From Lucifuga dentata (Eukaryota; Chordata; Actinopteri; Ophidiiformes; Bythitidae): a DNA stretch of 64,000 bases. The notes under the pieces are model-generated. The model was not told the DNA's origin. It did no database searches and was given only the letters and a program-made list of their open reading frames with translations. Below are positions 10,141 through 21,775 of the stretch, in pieces. A program made the translations under genes and the position numbers. Where the stretch lies: contig VXCM01001991.1 of NCBI GenBank assembly GCA_014773175.1, positions 1 through 64,000 of the forward strand, read 5' to 3'. How positions within the stretch are numbered: the first letter of the stretch is position 1; the number at the start of each line of letters is the position of its first letter.

Positions 10141-10256
10141 TTGTAGCCGTGTAGCTGTAGCCATGGTAGCAATTATAACCATTGTAGTTGTTGCAGATAT
10201 TGTAGCTGCTGTAGCCGCTGTGGCCGTGGTAGATATTGTAGTCATTGTAGCTGTTA
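10141..10256 (+). repeat. GTAGYY-type minisatellite, first part
   Basis: Degenerate GTAGCTGTAGCC / GTAGATATT units repeat. The array is split by the LINE at about 10257-12173 and continues to 12240. Confidence 0.8.
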
Positions 10257-12173
10257 AGATAAGATAAAGTTTATTAATCCCACACTGGGGAAATTCCCTT
10301 GTTACAGCAGCTTTGGATTCAGAGTACAGGGAAAACAAGTCAAAAAATATAAAAAGGACACACAAAAGATATAAATACACTGTGCATCAGTTAAATACAA
10401 GAAAATATAAAACAATATATACATTAATGAAAGAACTTAAACATGTTATATACATAAGTAAAACTGAAGTGAAATTGAAACACTATATACAATATGGATT
10501 GCACAGCAGGAGAAAATGCACCTGGTTATAAATAATTGCACCTAATATAAATGGGTGTTTACACAGTTCCCAATAAATATAAATGCAACTATTGTACATG
10601 TTTACACAGTTACCAATAAATATAAATGCAACTTATTTTACATGACTTATGGTATTCAACAACAGCAGACAACAGGGTTACATCATATTGTATCACTGAA
10701 GAGTCTGACTGCTGTTGGGATGAAGGACCTGTGGTAGTGTTCCTTCTTACTGAAGGAGCTGCTCAGGTCCCTCACTGTCTCATTCAGAGGGTGAGAGGTA
10801 TTGTCCATGATGGATGTCAGCTTGGCTAACATCCTCCTCTCACTCACCTCCTCTACAGAGTCCAGACAGCATCCAGCACAGAGCCAGCTCTCCTCGCCAG
10901 TTTGTTAACTCTGTTCCTGTCCCTGTCAGTGCATCCACCTCCACAGCAGACCACTGCGTAGAAAATAGCAGATGCCACCACTGTATCATAGAAAGTCTTT
11001 AACAGTGTCCTGCACACTCCAAACAACCTCATTCTTCTCAGCAGATGGAGTCGACTCTGGTCCTTCTTGTATGGGACATCTATGTTGATGGACCAGTCCA
11101 GTTTATTGTTGAGGTGAACACCCAGGTATTTGTAAGACTCCACAGTCTTGATGTCCAGTCCCTGGATGTTCACTGGTGTGGTCGGGGGTGACTTCCTCCT
11201 GAAGTCTATCACCATCTCCTTTGTCTTGCTGGCGTTGATGTGAAGGTGGTTGATCCCACACCAGTCGACAAAGTCCTTGATGACCCCCCTGTATTCCAGT
11301 TCGTTCCCATCAGATACAGTACATATCCGATGATGGCTGTATCGTCAGAGAACTTCTCTATGTGGCAGTGGTCTGTGTTGTATGTGAAGTCTGATGTATA
11401 CAGGGTGAAAAGAAAGGGGGAGAGCACCGTACCCTGTGGGGCCCCCGTGCTGCAGACCACCACATCAGACACACAGTTGTGAAGCCTCACATACTGTGGT
11501 CTGTTGGTGAGGTAGTCGATGATCCATGCAGTCAGGTGGCAGTCCACTTCCGCTCCCTCCAGCTTCCCTCTGAGCAGTGATGGTTGTATGGTATTGAAAG
11601 CACTGGAGAAGTCAAAAAACATGACCCCCACAGTGCTCCCAACAGGCTCCAGGCGTGGGAGGGATCGGTGCAGCAGGTAGATGAGAGAGTCATCCACCCC
11701 AGTGCCGGGCTGGTAGGTGAACTGCAGGTGGTCCAGCGTTGAGCTCACTAGGGGACAGAGGTGGTTCAAGATGAGCCTCTCCATGGTCTTCATCAGGTGA
11801 GAAGTCAGGGCCACAGGTCTGAAGTGGTTGGGCTCCCTGGGGTGTGGTGTCTTCAGCACCGGAACCACAGAGGAAGTCTTCCACAACACTGGAACTCTCT
11901 CCAGACTGAGGCTCAGGTTGAAGNACCGGAACCACACAGGAAGTCTTCCACAACACTGGAACTCTCTCCAGACTGAGGCTCAGGTTGAAGGTGTACAGAA
12001 CCACCTGATAGAGCTGATCTGCACAGTCCCTGAGCAGTCTGAAGCTGATGCCATCAGGACCTGCAGCCTTCCTTTACTTGGTCTTCCTCAGCTGATTTTT
12101 CACCTGGTTAGCTGTAAGGCAGAGGCTGGGAGGGGTACTGGGGAAGGGGGCTGGCTGTAGTTGGGGGAGATGA
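10257..12173 (-). mobile_element. 5'-truncated LINE (L2/CR1-like) with RT domain
   Basis: On the minus strand, pieces give RKAAGPDGI near 12070, FNLSLSLERVPVLWKTS, FRPVALTSHLMKTMERLIL, QPGTGVDDSLIYLL, FFDFSSAFNTIQP, GAPQGTVLSPFLFTLYTSD, FSDDTAIIGYV and YKYLGVHLNNKLDWS. These are the ordered blocks of a non-LTR reverse transcriptase from just before the finger domain to the C-terminus. About 600 bp of 3' untranslated sequence follows, ending near 10257 in AATAAACTTTATCTTATCTT. A stop (TAA) after KTK, frame breaks and the N join at 11924 show it is inactive as assembled. Confidence 0.88.
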
Positions 12174-12421
12174 TGTTGTAGCCATTATAGCCATTGCAGA
12201 TATTGTAGCCGTTGTAGCTGTAGCTGTAACTGTTAGTCGTGGAGCTCCAAGCGGATTTATCCACTAAATCTTGTTTTGTCATCAACGCGTCTGTGAGACA
12301 CGTGAACATGAAACCTGCACAGGAAATGAGTTTAAAAAAAAGTGCACAGAGGATAAAAGCTCCACTCTTTTGTTCATCAAGTTTTCACATCAGTTCACGT
12401 CTGTGTGAACGTGAAAATTCA

Positions 12422-12593
12422 GCCTTAATGGGATGTTAACGAGGTGTTAATGAGGTAATGAGATGTTAATGAGATAACAAGATGTTAATGAGGTAATGAG
12501 ATGTTAACGAGGTAACAAGATGTTAATGAAGTAATGAGATGTTAATTAGATAACGAGATGTTAATGAGGTAACGAGATGTTAACGAGATGCAT
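12422..12593 (+). repeat. Minisatellite of GAGATGTTAATGAGGTAAC units
   Basis: About nine imperfect units of 17-20 bp alternate GTTAATGAGGTAATGAGAT with GTTAACGAGGTAACAAGAT. Confidence 0.9.
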
Positions 12594-12642
12594 GATGACA
12601 CACAAGTCAGTTTACTCCAGCTGGTTCCTACCGGTTAGAGAA

Positions 12643-12646
<4 letters not shown>

Positions 12647-12689
<43 letters not shown>
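12647..12689 (+). repeat. (CT)n microsatellite
   Basis: An uninterrupted CT dinucleotide run of about 21 units. Confidence 0.95.
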
Positions 12690-12692
<3 letters not shown>

Positions 12693-13978
12693 TTTTATAA
12701 GAGCTATATTTAAAAACATGGGGGGGAGGGAAAGAAATAAACAGAGAGGAAAGAAAGTAAAAAAAATTAAGTAAAACAGATAATAATGTATGTAAAAGGA
12801 TTTTGCATATAATATGCATACAAAAATAACAGCATAGGCAAATAAAAAAACAAAAATTGTGGGTCATTTTGCGGAAATTTGATTATGCTGGTAATAATGC
12901 CCAGTTTTCTTGTATTATTTGTAAATGAAAAGATGATCAGTCATAAATTGTTACACACACATTTTTACAGTTGATATTAAGGCTTTTATTTTCTCAGTGA
13001 TCAGAAATTCAGTTAAGAATCTTTACATCAAATACAACATCTGTGGTAATGATCCTACTTTCTTCCTATGAACTACCTTCACCTCCAGTCATGTATGAAA
13101 AACACGTCTAATATAATGAATAAGACATACTGTAGTTTACAGTGGTAGAGTGGTAACACAAGTTAAAAAGAAAGAAAATTTGGCCACTGCTTTAAATAAT
13201 CTTGATATCTTGGAGTAAAATGAACCAACACCAGTAGAACATTGAATCTCATTGTGTGTTTAAGTATAAAACTTGTACATTTTTAGGATAATTCTCTCTG
13301 CAGGTAGAAAAAAAAACACCTTAATAATCAATCTGTCCAACATTCAAGAAGTTTTCACTTGCGTATCATTCTAAGAGGACAATAAAAATTGGATTTATTA
13401 TTTTAAGCAATTATTGGCTCATGTTATTCATCTGACAATACTCATAATGTTGCCATCAAACTGACATCCATGGCTGTAAACTACACATTTATTGTACAGA
13501 ACAGGAAGATCATGTTGATCATATTGATCACATCATATTATTTAGCATCACAAAACCCTGTGTGTGGGCGCAAATTCTTGGAACCCATGAGACATAATTA
13601 GTTACTTTTAAGTGCCAGAGTGTTAACCCTTGTACCATCCAGACTATACAGAATCATTCAAGAGGTCAAATCTCCCCAATCTTCCCTAGCAGGCATTAAA
13701 ACTCAGACATCAGATGTCAAAGAAACATACTTAAAGAATTATCTACAGAAATACCAGAATCAAAACCAAATAAACTCACACCCTGTACTCCTTTCTAATT
13801 TTTCTTCTCAAACTCTCCCTACTCTTCTTTTCGCTATCTCTCTCTTCTTCTCTTAATCAGTCTCTACTGCTTTCTCTTGTCTTTGTTCAAATGTTTCTGT
13901 CTCAGGATTGTAGGCTTGTGCTTACATGTTATTCTTACAGGATTGTTATTTCTCCTTTTCTGCTTCTCAGAAAACGTC

Positions 13979-14059
13979 TCACTGAGCCATTTGGACCACA
14001 ATTGCTTTCCAGGCCTTGTCTTTGTCAAAATCCTGCAGCGTTCCATTGGACACTTGATG
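13979..14059 (-). CDS. mlc1: mlc1 coding exon 11, C-terminus
   Basis: After the acceptor CCATCAG it reads [20 protein letters not shown] then VVQMAQ and TGA. The ending is nearly the same as in mammalian MLC1, which fixes the gene's end. Confidence 0.93.
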   Translation of the reverse strand, partial: HQVSNGTLQDFDKDKAWKAIVVQMAQ

Positions 14060-16207
14060 CTGATGGAGCAAAACAGGAAGATGGAGTGAGGATATGAAGA
14101 AAGAGAAGGAAGTGAAAAAAGGGGAGTTGTCCTTTTGTTTTCATGGCTTGTGCACATGTTCAGAGTTTGAGCTGTCATACCTCATAGTACTGGGATGGGG
14201 TCAGCATGCCGTCATCGCACTCTGGTGCCCCCTTGTGGAGCTGACTCTTATAGCAGGCACAGTGCACCACAGTGGCCAGAGTTAGAACTGCCTGCACCAA
14301 CAGCAGCACCAGCAGAATCAGCAGCAGGATATCATAGGATTGCTGGAGTGTGCACGCGCACACACACATACGAGAAGCCACAAATGTGATTAGAACTTTT
14401 TTTTTTAAGGAGGAGGCCAAGGCTGGACGGAACATTTATGTAATGCTTATTGGAATACTTTCACAACACCATTAAGCTTCACATCATTAAACTCACCTTG
14501 GCTGTAGGCACATCGTACAGAAAGATCTCAATAAAACTGAGGACACTACTAGAGAGGAAGCCAGAGGCTGAGAAGAGCAGAGGAGATGTCACGCTGCTGA
14601 TGGCAATCAACACCTCCACCTGGAAAACAGCAGGAGCAGAGAAAAAAGAAAAGAACAAGTTTGAGGCCAAGGAGAAAGATGGATTAGAAACAATCTGCAC
14701 AGTAACAACAGGAATTTAATCCTGACAATGATCTTGCCTAAACTGAGATTTAGACACTCATCCTAATTAACTACAAAACAGTGAGAACCTAAACACACAA
14801 GTCAGAATTTGACTGTTTGACTTCAGCATTAAACTCATTTTAAAGCTGGATTTGCTCAAATGTATTGTGCTGGATGTTGCATTTAAACACAGCTCAATCA
14901 GAAGACACAGAATTACATGGTACATATGCAACATTAATGTACTCACCAGACATTTGTTGGGGTATTCTGATACAACGTGACTGGCGATAGCACTAGGAAA
15001 GCACTGCAACAGATTAAAGATCAGACACAAATTATATAACTGACAGTATCTTTATAAGCACATTCAGTTCATTCCAAATATATGGTGACAAAAATCTTCC
15101 TTGACTTTGAAGTGATGAAAAAGCTTTTAATTTTCAGGAAACCACAGATTACACACACATACACATGTATATGTAACCTAACATTTTCTTAAATAACATG
15201 ACATAGTTTCACTCTGTTGTTGTGGAGAAGTACTTCAAAGGTCAAAGTTCAGAGGAAGAAGAGACCAAGAGTTTCTTGCCACATTCTATAAGTTTTAATT
15301 TAGCTTTAAATTTCATTTTCCTGCTGTTAATTTAAATGTCATTGGTGTTCTCATCAGTTCTTGTAAAGCAATTTTCTCAAATAAAAGGATTAAATGGTTT
15401 AATATGTTAATTTTAGTGTAATTTATGATGTGTTTCAAGATGTTATTGAGGACATCTTGGAAAATCCATCTTTTATGACCATTTGTCATTAGTGTTATAG
15501 CCCTTGATTGTATCACTAAATAATTGACAATAATAAAATAATGAACAAAAGTTAAGATACCCTTGAAGACTGTTTATAATGCCAGGATGTTAAACTTTGC
15601 CATCAAACTTTAATAAAGAGGAAAGGCACCATATTTTAAGAATGACCAAGTACAATATCTCTGCTACAAACTCTCTATCATAATGAAAAATAAACTTACA
15701 GCCACAAGGATCCAGAAAAATGTGACGGACAGGTATGGACCCGGTAACAGAGCGTCCATGTTGAGAGCAATAATCCCTCCAAATACGGCTGAGATTCCCA
15801 CGATCATTTCAACCACCTGTGAAAATGACTCTCAGTAACTGATAGAAGCTCATTTGGGAAAAATAAAATGAAAACTAATATTTAATTACTCACAGAATAC
15901 GCTTTGAGGAGTTGAGTGGGGAAAACTGCAGGGGTTAAAACCACAGGTCTGTCATATGCCACCGACTAGATTGAATAAGATTAAGAGGAGTTAGGATGAA
16001 AGAAAGGAAGGAGTCTGTGAGGAGGGGAGGAAGAGGGGAGCGATTATTTTGGAGAGGGAAAGCAATCAATCACTCTTCCGCACACCTTCCTGTGGCAGCA
16101 GCAGTCCTCTGCAGAGCGCGCCGACAGGATGACGTTGCTGGCCATCAACACCTCCAGCAAAATCATCAAGATGAGGTTAAAGTTGATCTGAGCAGGAAGC
16201 GGGGAGN

Positions 16208-16257
<50 letters not shown>

Positions 16258-16980
16258 AATGAAGAAGAGGAAGGAGCAGAGGAAAATTAGAAGATGGAAA
16301 CAGAGAAACATGTTTTGCTTTGTATGAACTTTGACCTTATAATGAAATAACTGACATGCTTCAGGACAAATTAAAGGATAGTTTGAATATATGATTTATG
16401 ATGGATTTACATTGACAGCAGAAGGATTCAGGACCAGTTTACAGCCAAACCAAACCAGGCAGGTGGTCGTCACAGCAAACGTTGACACGTACACCACCTG
16501 AAAATCTGACACCTAAAAATAAGATCTGCATCAGTTTCTCTCCTTGATGGTTTAAATTTAAACCAGTTGAAACCTAACAGGTTTAGCTCTGAGCGTGTTC
16601 ACTATTTACTCACTGCGATGTGTCTGTTCTTGGCGATGGCAAAACTCACGAGTGCTGCAGGGATGCCCTGTGAGGAACCAACAAGCAGGCATGAGGCGCT
16701 CTCATTGGTAGTTTGACATGACAGCCTCATGTAACCAGTGTGTATACACTCATGTGGAATATTAGTGTGTGTGTATGGGTCACTTACAGAGCCTGCAGCA
16801 CAGCGAAGGTAGTCCATAGCAACAGGAAACACATTTCCCAGGTACAGAGAGAAACCAGACGTGATCAACAGACTACCCTGAGGACACACACACACACACA
16901 CACAGAGGCATGTATGCATGTAATACAGACTAATAAATACATTCAACAGGTAAGACTACACAAGAATGAAATATTGCATT

Positions 16981-17015
<35 letters not shown>

Positions 17016-17059
17016 AGACAAACTACATAATTTTATGAACAACAAGTATGCGCACATAC

Positions 17060-17098
<39 letters not shown>

Positions 17099-17722
17099 AG
17101 AGAGAATAAAAATTGAACTGGATGAACAACCAAAAGACCAGTAAGGAAGGAAGGAAGGAAGAAGGAAAGTCATGAGAAACTTTAAAATTTCTTGCAGAAA
17201 ATGTTCCTGAAAATCTCACATTTGAACAAGTTTTGTTTTGTTTTGTTTTGTTTTTTAAGTATAGCTGCACAAAACAGGATTTCTTGACACCATTCCACTC
17301 AAACTTTCAAGATTAGGCTCTCTGAGAAAAGAAATATCACCCCAACCTTTTAAATTTGTGTGTAAGGGACTAAAATGGTAGAAATCCTGCAGTGTGCACC
17401 ATCCCTCTCACCCCTATGAGGACACTGTAGAGCCAGGCCCTGTAGCTGAAGCAGGGGTGCTTTAGCGGCTCCGGCTGGGCCAGCTGCAGGTCGCTGGCCC
17501 TCACGTCCACTGTGTAGCTGTCCCGCTCCCTGTCCCCCCTCTCTGGCCTCCTCTCTGCTCCTCTGTCACCCTGCCGTCCCAGCGTCCCATCGCCCCTCTC
17601 CAAAGTGGACACGTGGGTGTAGGTGAACTNCCCTGCCGTCCCAGCGTCCCATCGCCCCTCTCCAAAGTGGACACGTGGGTGTAGGTGAACTCCTCTCTGG
17701 CTGACAGCTCCTCTCGCTGCAT
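13979..17722 (-). CDS. mlc1: Membrane protein MLC1, complete, 11 coding exons
   Basis: MLC1 is a multi-pass plasma-membrane protein of astrocyte end-feet and other glia. With GlialCAM it organises ClC-2 chloride channels and volume regulation; loss in humans causes megalencephalic leukoencephalopathy. Exons in coding order (plus coordinates): 17722-17412, 16877-16788, 16667-16614, 16512-16411, 16187-16086, 15965-15894, 15816-15700, 15003-14947, 14619-14497, 14342-14181 and 14059-13979. All junctions are GT-AG and phase 0. After collapsing an assembly duplication in exon 1, the product is 402 residues (human 377). Diagnostic blocks: TLERGDG (19-25), [91 protein letters not shown] and [13 protein letters not shown] before the stop at 13979-13981. 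About eight hydrophobic segments fit the known topology. The acidic-arginine stretch at 30-48 is longer than in mammals. No defects were seen. Confidence 0.96.
14181..14342 (-). CDS. mlc1: mlc1 coding exon 10
   Basis: [20 protein letters not shown] opens the exon and is the last membrane segment. It ends [11 protein letters not shown] before the donor GTATGA. Confidence 0.93.
14497..14619 (-). CDS. mlc1: mlc1 coding exon 9
   Basis: [20 protein letters not shown] begins this 41-codon exon, which ends YDVPTAK at the donor GTGAGT. Confidence 0.95.
14947..15003 (-). CDS. mlc1: mlc1 coding exon 8
   Basis: A short 19-codon exon reading [19 protein letters not shown], bordered by GTTGCAG and GTGAGT. 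Confidence 0.95.
15700..15816 (-). CDS. mlc1: mlc1 coding exon 7
   Basis: A 39-codon exon reading [20 protein letters not shown], then [14 protein letters not shown]. Two membrane segments are separated by a short loop. Confidence 0.95.
15894..15965 (-). CDS. mlc1: mlc1 coding exon 6
   Basis: A 24-codon exon reading [20 protein letters not shown] then KAYS. It corresponds to the variable central loop of MLC1, so its identity rests on phase, position and the LKAYS ending. Confidence 0.88.
16086..16187 (-). CDS. mlc1: mlc1 coding exon 5
   Basis: A 34-codon exon reading [20 protein letters not shown] then [14 protein letters not shown]. Confidence 0.95.
16206..16254 (+). repeat. (AG)n microsatellite with an N join
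   Basis: A run of AG dinucleotides in an mlc1 intron; the single N at 16207 lies at its edge. Confidence 0.95.
16411..16512 (-). CDS. mlc1: mlc1 coding exon 4
   Basis: A 34-codon exon reading [20 protein letters not shown] then [14 protein letters not shown], one of the most conserved parts of the family. Confidence 0.95.
16614..16667 (-). CDS. mlc1: mlc1 coding exon 3
   Basis: An 18-codon exon reading [18 protein letters not shown] between CACAG and GTGAGT. Confidence 0.92.
16788..16877 (-). CDS. mlc1: mlc1 coding exon 2
   Basis: A 30-codon exon reading [20 protein letters not shown] then [10 protein letters not shown] between CCTCAG and GTAAGT. Confidence 0.95.
17412..17722 (-). CDS. mlc1: mlc1 coding exon 1 (contains an assembly duplication)
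   Basis: ATG at 17722-17720 opens [20 protein letters not shown]; the exon ends [14 protein letters not shown] before the donor GTGAGA. A 61-bp block is present twice, at 17569-17629 and 17631-17691, around the N at 17630. Removing one copy and the N leaves 249 bp, 83 codons, and an open frame. The exon continues upstream as 5' untranslated sequence to an acceptor at 17795-17796 (TTTCCCAG on the minus strand). Confidence 0.92.
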
Positions 17723-20154
17723 CACAGGAACAGCAGGACGGTCTCTGCGTCCTCCGATAACACCACAGGAAGTAACGACTGAGGATCACAGCCTCTGGGA
17801 AAGAAAATATATAAAATAGATGCTTAGATGCAATTTTGGGAAATTTCAAAGAGCTCAAGTTGCTTCAAACAAGGCTGGTTGTTTGTAGTTTGCAGCAGTG
17901 ATTAGTCCAGATGTGAGAAGTAACAAAGTATTTTTACTTATTTAAAGTTTTGTTGTACTGGTACTTACAGAAGAGGACTTAAAAAAAAAACAGTTCTGAG
18001 ATTAAAGGCAGAATTCTGAGAAACAAGAGAAGAGATTCTGAGAAAATGGTAATTAGAATGCCTGTAAAGCAGAGTGATAAGTTGCTTTCGTCCAACGTGC
18101 TAAAATTGCAAGTGTTTCCTTGTTACTGAAAGAAAGCCTGAAATACAGATTTACCAAGTCATCTAGGTCTGACATTGCAGCCAAAATGATACAATCTGAT
18201 TTTAATGCCAGAATTCTGACTTTCATCTCAGAATTCTGACTTTAATCTCAGAATTCTGATTTTTTTCTCAGAATTGACTTTTTTTTTTTTTTNTTTTTTT
18301 TTTTTTTTTTAAGTGGTCCTAATCTTCTTCCTTAGATTTGCATTTTGGGATACTTCTCCATTTCCTCTATTACATTTCAGAGGGAAATATTGTACTTTTA
18401 CATTGGATGGTTGTAGAAAATTACAGTTTTCCAGTTTTAGATTTTTCATTCAACATGAGATAGACTAGAAAAAACTAATTACCATAAATATGCCTGTTTT
18501 AGTAAAAAGGTCTAGTATTTACCTCATTACATTTCAGAGGAAAATGTAGGAATATTGATGGAATATTGTTTATTCACTCACTCATTTACATTATCTGACA
18601 GTTGTAGCTACTAATTATTTTCGATTCAATATGAAATAAATAAAAGCTTTTGATGGACAAAAATCTTGTATCTTAAAAATGTTAGCCTTCCAGAATCTCA
18701 TTGTAACATTTCTGGCAATGCATTTTAAATATTAAGTAAAGTTTTAGAAAGATTTCTCAGCTTGTAGAAGAACTTAGTGCTTCAACTGATCTGACCAATC
18801 AGCAACAAAATATTTGGATGTTTACAGGCAACAAACGGTTCACAATCAGAGAACAAAATAACTGAACCTAAAACTAAAAGTGATACTTTTACTTGATATT
18901 TGAGTACATTTTACTGCTAATACTTACTCAAATTTAGTTAGAAAATTTAAAAAAAAAAGTTAAAAACTTTTGCATAAAACACTGTATATACTTTTACTTC
19001 AGTGAAGAATTTCAAAACTTCTTCCACTAAAGCCCTTTTCATACTTCTAACATATTGCTGCACAGTTACTATATTAAAAAAAGGCTCTATAACATTTATT
19101 TCACTAAGGGCAGAAATCAAAATACATCCGAGACCAAGATCAATGAAAACTGCAGAAAATGAGCCATTAAATGAGCCATTTCATCTTTCTTTTTCACTCA
19201 TTCTACCAAATGACACAAACCATCCTGTCCACTCCACACTCACCTGTCTTTTTGCTTCTTTTGCAGAATCTCCTTAAGTTGTTGCCCAAAAATGTATCCT
19301 TCAAAAACTAAGCTCCACCAACCTCAGCGCTGCTTGTTTTTGTCTACAGCTCTCTCCCTCACATTTCCACTCTCTTTCACCCCCATTCTCCTCACTCTCC
19401 CACTCTCTCTCCCTCACACAGAGACACTTCTGAAAAGTTCTGGAGCTCTTCAAAGCGTGGAGCCAAAACACATGGCTGTTGTGCTGCCAGCATGCTTTGT
19501 GCCAAAGGGAGACGGTCTGTGCATGACAAAAAGGGGAGGATGAAGGGGCTCGATTTGGGGGCAGAATTAGCAGGACAACTCCTTTTATGCCCCTATTTGC
19601 CCACACACAATACACACACACTCTCTCTCTCTTTCTCACAGACATTCAGAAAAGATGTGTTCACTAACTCCAGTTTATGGAGAAATGAAGCAGCCAAAGT
19701 CTAATATCCTCAGAAAACGCCATAAAACCCACATCATGTCCATGTCAAACAGTGGGTTTTAGGTTCTACACATGAATGTGTCCCCCTCATGACTTCCCTT
19801 CGTGCTCTCCTCGCAGGTCACAGCCCAGCCAATCAGGAAGTCTCACAGAGCTTTAGAAAAGAGGCAACAGACATATTTCAGCTCTCACATGGTAATCTGA
19901 TGCTGATTATTTCTCTTTCAAACAGGGATCTCCTAATGTCTTCTTCCACCGGGACAAATCCCTTTAGATGAAGGAATTCAGTGAGTGCGTGCATTAATTG
20001 TGTTAGTGTGGAAGCATGTGTGCATGTAACTCTGGATTCCATTCAGTCTTTTACGCAGCAGCACATTCTCACTTCAACATTGTTCTTGGGCGGCGGTAAC
20101 CATGGTGACTCCTGAACAACTGTTGTCGCCCCTTCCCTTGCCATTCTCCTGTGC

Positions 20155-20192
<38 letters not shown>

Positions 20193-20794
20193 TAAATGGC
20201 AAACAGTCTTGGTTTTGTTGAGACTGTAAACAGACCTGAGGAACATTCAATCCACATTTTCCCATTTCTGGAAACTTTTGACAATCACAAAAGGGTCAGA
20301 TTGTTTCCTTTCACAGTTACAGTAGAATTAAACAAGTTCTGTCTATCCCTGACATTTACATCATATATATAGAAACAAATAAAGCTATATTTTTTGTGAC
20401 TACTTGAAGATAATAATTATTATGTGGCACTAAAACTGACTAAGGCGTTATCTTTGTGTTTTATAGAATACCCGTGTGCCTGAGAAGTGGGAGAGGAATT
20501 CTCTTATGCAACATTTCATTGAATGGTCACATACATGATTAGAGAACAAAAGCACGTCTGTGCTCTCTGCTGCTTCTAAAAGCTTTGATTCTTTCTATTC
20601 CTGCTTCCCTTCCTGGATTTGCTTCACACCTGCCTGTCTGACTGTAACACTCTGCACATCTCTCTGGCAAAACTGCACACTGCCTCAGTCTGTACATAAC
20701 ATCAAACATACATGTAAAATGGAATTCTGGACCTGTTGAGCTTTTTTTCTAGGAAGTTTTTATTTTTTATTTTTTTGGTTTGTTGGCAGGATTA

Positions 20795-20960
20795 CCGGAA
20801 ACATTGTAAACCATTTTGACCAAATTTGGTTGAATTGTGGATCATAGTTCAGGGAAGAGCCTGTTAAATTTTGGTGCTGATTTGGATGCAGAAGTTGATC
20901 CAGGAATTTTTATAAAGATTTCTTAACATTGCAAGATATTTTGTTAATTTCTTTAAAAGT
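20795..20960 (+). repeat. Dispersed repeat (GTTTGTTGGCAGGATTA family)
   Basis: It shares GTTTGTT-GCAGGAT, TTTGGATG and a GATCCAG-AA block with copies at 57745-57960 and, inverted, at 32332-32667. The last has matching termini ACCTCCGCCAAGG and CCTTGGCAGAGGT, suggesting a small DNA transposon. Confidence 0.6.
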
Positions 20961-20984
20961 GATACACCAATCTTAATGAAAAAT

Positions 20985-21775
20985 TGGCATATTTATCCAA
21001 TAGCGCAGTGCCTGTTGAAAACATGCCTCTTCGGACTGGTGTAACAGCCCAACATATACCACCCTAGCCCAGACTATCCCTGGGGTTAAAGTGGGCTAGT
21101 GTGTTTTATACCTTGGGAATATTCTGGGCTAGTCCAGTTTATACCCTGGGGTGTTATTTAGGCTATTTCACACTCCCCAAGGCCAGATTATACCCCACAC
21201 TCAGACACACAATAATCAAGAATACATAAGTTTTTGGTTTTATTTCACAGACTTTCACACACTAACCCTAACCTTAACCCTAACCCTGATGACACAACCT
21301 TACAATTTATCAAAAAAAGTCTATGTTGCAGTGACATGTTATTTTTTTTTTTTTAAATTATGATGGAAAGAAACTCTGGACATTGAAATACAGACTAATT
21401 TATGAAAAACACAAGGGGGTATAATCTGGACTAGTGGGATATAGTCTGGTCTAGGTCAAAATATACCCCGGGTATAAACCAACCTGGGCTATTTTAAACT
21501 TCACAGTATATTTTGGCCTAGACTGGACTATACCCGGGTCTAGTTTGGCTTAATCTGGCCTGCTACACCAGGCCGAACTTTATGGTGCCATAAGTGCCCA
21601 TGGAGCGGAGCATATGCTGGCGTGTCCGGAGCGTATCCTGCCACGCAGACTACTTTTTTTTTTTTTTTTTTTTNTCCTGAGCAATAAACCTGCCAAATTT
21701 CAACTTCATACAGTGCTGGGTTCTAGAGATATTGGTGCCAAAGACAGAGATTTCTGGCTTTATAGGTAGATGATA
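20985..21775 (+). mobile_element. Dispersed repeat split by a 532-bp foldback element
   Basis: Host sequence (CAGTGCCTGTTGAAAACATG; GAGCGTATCCTGCCACG; GAGCAATAAACCTGCC) matches an uninterrupted relative at 60712-61085. Between them, 21038-21569 begins GGTGTAACAGCCC and ends GGCCTGCTACACC, an inverted pair. The inner part repeats CTAG-CCAG-TTATACC motifs on both strands. Confidence 0.65.
21259..21288 (+). repeat. Short interstitial telomere-like repeat
   Basis: About four CCCTAA-type units with one variant (ACCTTAA). Too short to imply a chromosome fusion. Confidence 0.7.

Larger units (their letters stand above)
12174..13978. other. Intergenic stretch between LINE and mlc1
   Basis: It holds the end of the GTAGYY minisatellite (to 12240), a minisatellite at 12422-12593 and a CT run at 12647-12689. 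The remainder is A+T-rich and probably includes the mlc1 3' untranslated region. Minus-strand AATAAA hexamers lie at 13488-13493 and 13394-13399. Confidence 0.6.

Noticed and set aside
17370..17858. 162-codon minus frame over mlc1 exon 1
   Set aside because: It is in a different frame from the conserved MLC1 protein and its length comes partly from the duplicated block around the N at 17630.
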